Shown here one piece after another: positions 56,828-64,000 of a DNA stretch of 64,000 nt (position 1 is the first letter of the stretch; every line of letters begins with the position of its first letter). The notes under the pieces are model-generated. The model was not told where the DNA came from. It saw only the letters and a program-made list of their open reading frames with translations, and made no database searches. The translations under genes and the position numbers were made by a program. Source of the stretch: Ascaphus truei (lineage: Eukaryota > Chordata > Amphibia > Anura > Ascaphidae); NCBI GenBank assembly GCA_036426205.1, contig CM071568.1, forward strand, positions 215,989,245-216,053,244. Direction: 5' to 3'.

Positions 56828-57969
56828 TGTAGCCCATGTTCCCCTCCCCTCTGGGAGATTACACTGCTGCTACATGGAGTGTGGTGCATACCTGCTGGTT
56901 TACAGTTGATATGAGTCTCCCGCATGGTGGTTGGGAATATCAGAACAGGCTTCTGCGGTATAAACTGATTCGTACTCACGGTGACAGCGCCTCCATCTCT
57001 TGCAGACCCCAGGGATAAGGGGTGGAATCCCTGCAGGAAAACGTACTGCACCGACACACTTTATTCGAGCAAATACCCGGTATGTACCTGGCAGATACCT
57101 GGAATGCGCCGCTCCTCACCTCTGACAAGCCCCGTTGCATTTGCCTTCCCAGCCTGGGTTCATGCCTGGCTGATGGGAGGCTGATCTGTTAAATGATAAT
57201 GATTAGGATTTAATAGGCTGCAATGCTTCGCGTGTCTACCAGATGGCATAAATTCATGAATTGTAATGCAGTATATATATATGTACTGTGCAGTATTGCA
57301 GCCAGCGGGAATAAAATGCTTCAATCCCTGCTGGAAAATAACTCAATGCACTCGGGCAGAAAACAGTCACAAACCTCAATACACCCGGGTATACCCGAAT
57401 TCGTGGGACTAGCCGAGCTCGAATAAAGTGTGTCGCCAGTGTATCAGCCTTCCCTCTGATAGATTTCAGTCCCAGACAGGAGGTATAATATACAACTGGA
57501 ACACTTTATTCTCACTGTACACTGCACAGCAACACTTGGATACTTGAGATTAGGATCTCCACCCTCAGGATGTCCCTGGACCTTGCACTCCCAGCCAAAA
57601 CCACCAGGAGCAGTCCTAGCTCTTCCCTTACTCCCTGGTAGAGTAAGGGGAATGAACTCCCTCCGCTCCCCTAAGGGAGGGCTACAAACTGACAGAGCCC
57701 TGCACAGCTTGGTATGGGTAGAACTGCCACTCTCAAGGTAGAGGCAACTGACTAAATTAAGGAAGTACAGCTCATTAAGTACAGGCAAAGCAGGCACCAC
57801 CCCCGTGCCCCTGGGTTGGACACAAGGCCTGGTGGCACTGCCTTCTCTGTGACTCACTGAGGCTGCATAGAAGTGGGGAAAACCCATGATTACTCCTGGC
57901 AGCCTGCTTTTACTAGGGCTTACTGCCAGGAGGAGGGCAGACTGTTAGCCCAAACCAGCCAGGACTACA
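56828..57969 (-). mobile_element. Solo LTR, second family, 4-bp TSD TAAA
   Basis: Ends TGTAGCCC (56,828) and GGACTACA (57,969) are flanked by TAAA at 56,824-56,827 and 57,970-57,973. Minus-strand motifs match the plus-strand LTR at 42,811-43,568. A CACTA-like MITE of 395 bp is nested inside; without it the LTR is about 745 bp. It splits the YR Gag-like frame between CSSLFK and YLETF. Confidence 0.85.
57046..57440. mobile_element. CACTA/EnSpm-like MITE, 3-bp TSD GTA
   Basis: The inverted termini share CGACACACTTTATTCGAGC, preceded by CTGCAC on one side and ACTGG (inverted) on the other. The flanking trinucleotide is GTA on both sides (57,043-57,045 and 57,441-57,443). CACTG-type ends with 3-bp duplications fit EnSpm/CACTA elements. 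No transposase is present. Confidence 0.65.
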
Positions 57970-57973
57970 TAAA

Positions 57974-58330
57974 TATTTGGAGACATTCAGGGAGGATTAC
58001 AAGGTATATGAGGACATAGCTTGGTGGTGGCATGATGAGTCATTCCGCCAACGTATGGTGGTACAGACACGTTTCTTGGGGTTTCAAAGACATGGAGCTA
58101 TGATTGTCAATGATGACACCTCAAAGGCCATTTGCCTTTCAACAGGCAGGCAGACGTTTTCAGTACACTGGGCAGTTGGCTGGAAAAAAATGGGTGTCTG
58201 TTGGCTTTTCAATGAAGGACAATGAAGATTTGGAGCGGGATGCAAATTCCATCATGTGTGCTCTCAGGGTAAAGTGGTGCCTCCTGTCTCAAAATGTTTT
58301 AGGAGAGCGAAGATCGGAGGAGCTAAGCAG
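57974..58330 (+). pseudogene. YR-retrotransposon Gag-like ORF, 3' part with Cys/His finger
   Basis: It continues the frame broken at 56,823. DYKVYEDIAWWWHDESFRQR is the conserved W..YDE-FR block of DIRS-like Gag regions. Near 58,200 CWLFNEGQ-stop-RFGAGCKFHHVC follows, a CCCH-like finger in which one cysteine codon has become TGA. About 40 codons further on no similarity remains. Confidence 0.6.
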
Positions 58331-58399
58331 CAAGGAAGATTGTGAAGTGCAGGAGTCGACTTTATGCACTCAGAGAGTTGTTTATTTTTTTCAAGCATG

Positions 58400-59960
58400 T
58401 TAGTATCTCTTTCTTTAGAAGCTGTTCCTTACTTCATAGAGACTAATCAGGCCTCCAGGAGTGTTCCTTTTTAGTGTAAGGCCACTTTTCCTCTAGCAAG
58501 CTTCACTAGATCAAGAGAAGAGTCTAATAGTTATCGTTATTTATTCATAAAGTGCACACAGTAAAATCACACTCACAAACATAACAGACAATTTCAGCAA
58601 GTAGGTCAGTGCTGATAATCCTCTACATGGTTTAGACCTCCAGTGCAACTGTCTGGCTGGGTAGGTTATTCAAACTGACATTTTTTCCTCCACACCGTGA
58701 TCCTTAGAGTTGTGTTTCTGTCCCACCCACCTATGGTGTCACATCCTCTGAGAGCTGCAGTCTCTCCCTTCGATCCAACTCCAAGCTGAAACACTTACTC
58801 TGCCTACCCAATGCTTTTCACAACACTATTGTCGGCTTTTTCAGGGGTATTGCTAATTGCTACATCAATTGTCTATTATATAGTCAATTTAACCCTTGCA
58901 TGGTTTTTATCAGCTGATGTGAAAATCAATTAAAAATAAACCTTTATATATTGCCTCCGGGCATAAACTTCATATTCTTTAGCATGGATGCAATTTAATC
59001 ATTATCATCATAACTCTTGACTTGTACTGGCTTGGGGTCAGACTTCTCCCTGGTGCATGCAGGGGTGAATTACCTAGGCTGCATATGTTATATGGAGTTA
59101 ATGCATGATATGCGGTGGGATTTGTCCCTTCTAGCAGAAGAGCTCAAGGAGCGTCAGTGATATGGTCCCTTGGCATGTATGGAGGCATGCTAGGTGTGGG
59201 AAAGCTATAGAAAGATGCACAAGGAAAATAAATAAGGGGGTTTCCGAATTTATTATAGGAACAAGGTTTGTCGGTCAGAAATGTTAATTTGAAGGAGGCC
59301 TCTAAGAGGTCATATAGTGAATATGGGGTTCATCTGTAGGTTTGGATATTTTTAAGTTGCAGCTTTAAGATGGCTTGTAATGGGCTTTGTAGTGGTGAGG
59401 AAGGCAAAAGTTTATTTTTTGTTTATACTGTGCTTTCTGATTTCTTTTTTGTTTATACGGTGAGGAAGGCAAAGCCAAGCGTAGGTTAAAATGGCCTCTT
59501 CTGTGGTTGTGGTGGGTTTCTAGGCTGGCTTGTAGAACCCTGGGTTAACCTGAATGGTTTTCAGTTTTAGGCTTAAGGAGTTGAATATGGGAAGGGCTCC
59601 GGGTTTGGCCAGGCCAACTTTTCCAAAGGGTTTCTCCCAGTCTTCCACCCAGTGGAGATGGTGGCTTTTCTCCTGGTTGGGTCAGCAGGTGGCAGTATGG
59701 TAGGAGTCACGGTATCGTTGGGCTCGGATTTAGTTGAGCCTAGCCTGGTATTTTCTCCCCCCTTTTTTCCCAACCCCCATTTATTGGTTGTTATGTTCCC
59801 TAAAGCACAGTGTAGTGTCATTATTTCGAAGGGGAGGACAAAGTTATGGTTGGAGGGAAGCTTATTTCCCTCAGAGTCAAGTGCCTTGTGACATACTTTC
59901 CCCACCTTCTGAAACTACAAAAATAAAGAAATGTATTTAAAACATGGTTAAAATAATTAA
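58400..59960. other. Interval without recognisable genes
   Basis: No array or inverted repeat was seen. 59,540-59,935, with its terminal AAAAATAAAG, could be the 3' end of the YR element whose Gag lies upstream, but nothing in it is diagnostic. Confidence 0.4.
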
Positions 59961-59967
59961 TTAATTA

Positions 59968-60288
59968 CAGGCATACCCCGGTTTAAGGACACTCACTTTG
60001 AGTACACTCGCGAGTAAGTACATATCGCTCAATAGGAAAACAGCAGCTCACGCATGCGCCTGTCAGCATGTCCTGAACAGCAATACCGACTCCCTACCTG
60101 TACCGAAGCGGGGAGACTATAGAGCCTTTTACACATGTGTTATTTACATCAGTTATGCACGTATATGACGATTGCCGTACAGTTCATGCATCGATAAGTA
60201 GGAAAAAGATAGTGCTTCACTTTAAGTACATTTTCGCTTTACATACATGCTCCGGTCCCATTGCGTACGTTAATGCGGGGTATGCCTG
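59968..60288. mobile_element. Pogo/Tigger-like MITE, second copy
   Basis: Ends CAGGCATACCCCGG / GCGGGGTATGCCTG are flanked by TA. It is an inverted-orientation copy of the element at 9,432-9,763, sharing TTTAAGTACATTTTCGCTTT, GGAGACTATAGAGCC and ACGCATGCGCCTGTCA. Confidence 0.85.
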
Positions 60289-61780
60289 TATAGATTATTT
60301 GCTTTATAGTGTGTGACCTGAAAACTGAATGTGATTATTCATAACCCCAGCTGCAAGTAATCTATATGACACTGTGGAAAATGTTGACTACTAACATGTC
60401 TTACGAGCTCACATTTTATAGCAACAGGATCTGCATGTCATAGAAGGATACAAGAACGTGACACACCTAGGGGGCTATTTATTTATCTCTGCTAAATAAA
60501 ATATTACTGTGCATGTTTATGCAAGAAAAAATCCAAACTAAAATCAGGGTGATATTTTCTGATAAATCAAATACCCGTTTATTCCAGTATTACACAAGTT
60601 CTGTAGCTGGAAGACTTATCTATCTAGTTTTCATGTTCATATGCTATGCCATACATCATTTTGAGACCCACACTTTAAACAATGTATGATGTCTGAGATG
60701 CATGTTGGAACATACAGTAGGTATTTATATATTTATTGTATTGTAATCAGTCAGTATATTCTCTAACAACTGAACCTGCAAAAAGGATACAACCTAATAG
60801 AATTCTAAAGTAAACCTTATTTTTTTTAAATGACGCAAATTCTGATTGTCAGACTGGTGTAATGTTTTTTAAACATCTCTGCAAAGTTCAGTGATATTTC
60901 TAAGGGTGTACAGTATTGTTAATTAGAGAAAGTACATTTTGAATTTGTAACATTACAATTCAGTTTTCGGTTGTCAATTAGAACAGGTAAAACATCTTTT
61001 TTTTTCCCCGCATCCATTAATTAGTTTAACTTCCTATCTACAATATAAAATGCCATAAAAATCTAAGAGCTGAAAAGTGGTAAAGCTGCACACCCGTAAT
61101 ATCAAAATAGAGTGTAATTAATGATTGTGTTTTGTCTTATACTGCTGGGGTGAAGCAGCTGTTCCATTCATTAGCGCGCACACGCTAAAAAATGACTATG
61201 GGGCCTATGCTATAAGGGCTGATAAGCTACTTATCGAGACCTTTTCGCCAAAAAGGCTTACTGCTATTCAGTAATCCCTGATAAATCGCTGATAGAAGTA
61301 CTTTTCGGCATATTTTGTTGGCGAGAAAAAGAAATCGCTAAACGAGCGGCGAGAAGCCACTTATCACCAGGTTTTCACATTCGTGCAATTCTAGTGGCCT
61401 CGAGTAGGTTATAAGGGCAAATCGAGGCTCTAAAAAATTTCCTCAAAAATCCACCCGCCAGGAAAAGTTGTCATGAGGGTGGTGAGAACCTGCCGATAAG
61501 GAAGCGAGAGAGGACTTTTTTTCCTGCAACGGATTAACGCCGGGACTCTCCAGAGCTGATACCCATTAATATCAGGACCGGAGGCCCCCGTCATGAATCC
61601 CATGCAATAAAAATGCATTTACAGGCAAACCAGATGGGTTATGGTGCATTACGGTGACAAAGTTCTCCACTGCAGACACAAACCCTGTAGAGAGACACTT
61701 TTTTTGTTGTTGTAAGGACTGGACAATGTTGCAATGAAGCATGTGAGCAAGAAGACAGTTGCTACACTCCCATTGGCACA
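60289..61780. other. AT-rich interval without recognisable genes
   Basis: 61,195-61,420 holds a cluster of CGATAAG/CTTATCG-like short inverted words (for example CTTATCGAGACC and GGCGAGAA) and may be a degraded MITE. Nothing else was seen. Confidence 0.4.
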
Positions 61781-61789
61781 AGCTATCTC

Positions 61790-61935
61790 ACCTCTTATTG
61801 GCTCACAGCGCAGCATGTGACCGAGTCGCCGCACAGGAAAACAATCTTGTTGTATCCCGTGCTGGGTGACGCGCCACAGCGCCTCATGAGCCTCCACGGA
61901 AGGAGACACCGAGGCCTACCACAACAAAGGTGAGT
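61790..61935 (+). promoter_or_regulatory. Candidate host promoter and first exon
   Basis: A CpG-rich patch contains an inverted CCAAT box (TTATTGGCTCACAGCGCAG, about 61,797). About 130 bp further, ACAACAAAG|GTGAGTGAC (donor at about 61,930) is a near-ideal splice donor. An ATG at about 61,887 opens a short frame that stays open up to the donor. I see no TATA box and no downstream exon in the window. Only RNA evidence could settle this. Confidence 0.3.
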
Positions 61936-62161
61936 GACTGGTGTGCGGTGCGCGCGCTCTGCCGTCACCACCGGGGACCTGGTGTTTTGGCACTGGAGAA
62001 TTTAAAGTAGCAAACTGGTCTGACTAACATTTCTGGGGCATTTTTTTTTTTTTTTTTACACTAACACAGAGAGATCTCTTTTTGTCCTTTCCAACGCTCC
62101 TTTGCCTTTACAAACTAATGCTTCTTTCAGGAGATAAACTCTTCCAGAAATCAGTCTAAAA

Positions 62162-62374
62162 CTGCGGTGCGCAAACTCCCTGCCCCTGCTGCCTCCTCGC
62201 TCGCGCCCCCCCACCCCTCGCCTCTAATGATGTGTCAAATGACGCTGCGGGGTCATTTGATGCCGCGTTGCCATGGAGACACGTGGACAATAAGCCGGTA
62301 AGTAAATTTACCCGTAAATTTAACCGCCGCGCGTCCCGCGCCCCCCCAATAAAGTCTCAATTTGAGCACCGCTG
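62162..62374. mobile_element. hAT-like MITE, 8-bp TSD GTCTAAAA
   Basis: Ends CTGCGGTGCGCAAACTC / AATTTGAGCACCGCTG are inverted repeats. GTCTAAAA flanks both sides perfectly (62,154-62,161 and 62,375-62,382). The 213-bp interior is GC-rich and includes CAAATGACGCTGCGGGGTCA. An 8-bp duplication is diagnostic of hAT. Confidence 0.9.
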
Positions 62375-62431
62375 GTCTAAAAGAGTAGGACATGCGGGGA
62401 AGATACGAACTTTATGAGTTCAATTCATAAA

Positions 62432-62534
62432 AACTACTTCGAACTAGTGGCCACGCAAGGGTCACTAAAAGCCCTATAAATATAAATGTTATAGGGCTTT
62501 TAGTGACCCTTGCTGGCCACTAGTTCAAGTAGTT
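62432..62534. repeat. Near-perfect hairpin, about 46-bp arms
   Basis: 62,432-62,479 (AACTACTTCGAACTAGTGGC ... GCCCTATAA) pairs with 62,489-62,534 across a 9-base loop, with only two or three mismatches. It lies 50 bp from the hAT MITE. It may be an independent foldback element. Confidence 0.8.
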
Positions 62535-62861
62535 AATAGTTCAAATTTCCCTATGCACCAAGTTTTTTACTCAATACTATTAGGTGAGCGATGAGTCAAT
62601 ATGTTCGTGTGAGTTCAATTCATTCAGGCTTCCGGGATGGATTGCAGCTTTAGTCTTTACAATATACTATCTATACATGTGCACATACCGAAAACTCATA
62701 TTAGTGTTATTATTATTTATAATATTACTATTGTTTATTTTATATTAAACAAACTTTTTATGCAGATTTTTACAGCTATGCATGCAGACACTTAAAATAC
62801 AGGGAATTGAACACATAATACAGGACTACAAACTTTCACAGGAGGGGGGTCGCCTCTACCA

Positions 62862-63010
62862 TTTTATTTTATTTATTTATAAAAATGTTTTACCAGGATG
62901 AAAGAAATGCATTGAGAGTTACCACTCGTTTTCAGGTATGTCCTGGGCACAGAGTTATGATAACAATACATGGTTACATTAATATTTAGACATTTCATGG
63001 ACAGGTTTTG
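62862..63010. repeat. Dispersed repeat (ATGTTTTACCAGGA family), copy 2
   Basis: AAAAATGTTTTACCAGGATG, GCATTGAGAGTTACC, CTCGTTTTCAGGTATGTCCT and ACATTTCATGGACAGG match 34,877-35,062 in the same orientation. Confidence 0.6.
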
Positions 63011-63086
63011 TTTTTTATGATTTTTGTATTTGTTTTTATATACGATATGGTAAACCACAGTAAAAAAAATAATGAGTACCCTAAAC

Positions 63087-63355
63087 AAGGGGTGTGCAAA
63101 CTGGGGGGCGCGAGATTTTTCTGGTTGGGCGCAGCGGTTGAAGAAGCCCCGCTCTCTTGCCCAAGGCATTTAAATTAAAGGCCTCTGCAACTCAACTTAC
63201 CGAGATTCTGCCGCGGCATAAAATGATGCCATGGGGGTCATGTGACGTGACATCACATGACCCCGCAGCATCATTTGATGCCGCAGTAAGGAAAGGGGGG
63301 GAGCACCAGGGAAGAGGAGGCAGGGGCCGCAGCAACAAAAGTTTGCCCACCCCTG
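63087..63355. mobile_element. hAT-like MITE, 8-bp TSD CCCTAAAC
   Basis: Ends AAGGGGTGTGCAAACT / AAGTTTGCCCACCCCTG are flanked by CCCTAAAC at 63,079-63,086 and 63,356-63,363. Internally it resembles the MITE at 31,557-31,902 (CCCAAGGCATTTAAATTAA, ATGATGCC). Confidence 0.9.
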
Positions 63356-63412
63356 CCCTAAACCACAGGAGTTTTTTTCTGTATTTGTATTTGCTATGGG
63401 TTAGATGGCATT

Positions 63413-63530
63413 AGGACCTATATTTACTAAGTGGTGCTATGCCATAAGATTCCTTCCAGTGCCAGAAGAGGCTTTATGATCCATTGAAGTGAATTGTGCT
63501 GTAAGATGTCTTCTAATGACAAAACCAGGG
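63413..63530. repeat. Short dispersed repeat (ACTAAGTGGTGC family), copy 2
   Basis: GGACCTATATTTACTAAGTG then GTGCTATGCCATAAGATTCC. Compare 17,205-17,320. Only partly similar. Confidence 0.35.
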
Positions 63531-63544
63531 CTGTTACACCCATA

Positions 63545-63910
63545 CACAGATGCAGCGGCTGTTATTCGAACACTTCACGCGTTGTATACCTCGGAATACT
63601 CATGTCATGATGCGTGATTTCTTCCAACCGTACCGCCCCTTCCCGCCTTAAGACACGAGTGCAGAAAATGGCATTTTAGTGTTAAACACTGAAATTGACA
63701 CAGTAGCACAGTAGCACAGTAGCACAGCACTGTACACATTGCAATTCATTTCATTGTACACAAAGAAACAGAATCCATACAATTCAAACAAAGCAACTGC
63801 AATAAACGCGTGTGCCTGGGGCGATTGGCGGCGTTAATGCCGCGTGGAGTACAGCAGCGCACACGAAAACGGCGCCATGATTTGTTCGAATAACGGCCGC
63901 TGCTTCTGTG
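63545..63910. mobile_element. TIR element with TA flanks, about 28-bp inverted ends
   Basis: CACAGATGCAGCGGCTGTTA then TTCGAACA (63,545-63,572) is inverted at the right end as TGTTCGAATAACGGCCGCTG then CTTCTGTG, with two or three mismatches. TA lies outside both ends. The 366-bp interior has no transposase; GTAGCACA is repeated about three times near 63,700. A mariner-type MITE is most likely. Confidence 0.75.
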
Positions 63911-64000
63911 TAAAAAGGAGGGTTTTAGCAATATATAACATTATTAAAGCATATGTGGGTTTGTGTGTTTGTTTAAACATGTGTGAGTACAGTAATTCAG

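Overview
This window looks like repeat-dense, non-coding DNA from a vertebrate genome, most likely an amphibian (probably a frog). That is an inference from the mix of mobile elements: tyrosine-recombinase (YR) retrotransposons, Ty3/Gypsy elements with large LTRs, L1-type and L2-type LINEs, hAT, pogo/mariner-like and CACTA-like MITEs, a hammerhead ribozyme, and many micro- and minisatellites. I found no convincing host protein-coding gene, tRNA, rRNA or CRISPR array. One CpG-rich stretch with a good splice donor (about 61.8-61.9 kb) is the best candidate for a host first exon.

Layout. 1-1,131 is an indel-ridden copy of a Gypsy pol fragment. It is followed by GT microsatellites split by a solo LTR (1,335-2,465), then four minisatellites (2.9-4.6 kb). 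A type I hammerhead ribozyme lies at 7.24-7.32 kb inside a 406-bp unit bounded by direct repeats. 7,571-15,873 is a minus-strand Ty3/Gypsy element with two related LTRs, a PNMA-like Gag, protease, RT and RNase H. Its integrase core is deleted. It is followed by a small SINE-like insertion and a 5'-truncated L1-type LINE with 17-bp target duplications (18.65-20.44 kb), then a 28-bp minisatellite.

20,871-31,394 repeats the preceding 10.3 kb in the same order. It differs mainly by single-base insertions and deletions and runs into a 62-base run of N. This is the signature of unpolished long-read sequence or a false duplication, not of an evolved duplication, so the broken frames there should not be read as biology.

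31.5-48.9 kb is a patchwork of MITEs, foldback repeats, solo LTRs and L2 fragments. 48,978-55,217 is a minus-strand Ngaro-type YR retrotransposon with the diagnostic A1 - internal - B1 - A2 - B2 split repeats, an RNase H remnant, a frameshifted tyrosine recombinase and an SGNH-hydrolase-like domain. It sits inside the 3' UTR of an older L2 LINE. 55.4-58.3 kb is a second YR-element gag remnant in the opposite orientation. It was split by an LTR that itself carries a CACTA-like MITE, a three-level nest. The right end holds two hAT MITEs with perfect 8-bp target duplications, a pogo-like MITE, a perfect hairpin and another TIR element.

Nothing here forms a host operon or pathway. The coherent systems are the retrotransposons. 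Their frames are broken, so all are annotated as pseudogenes or mobile elements.
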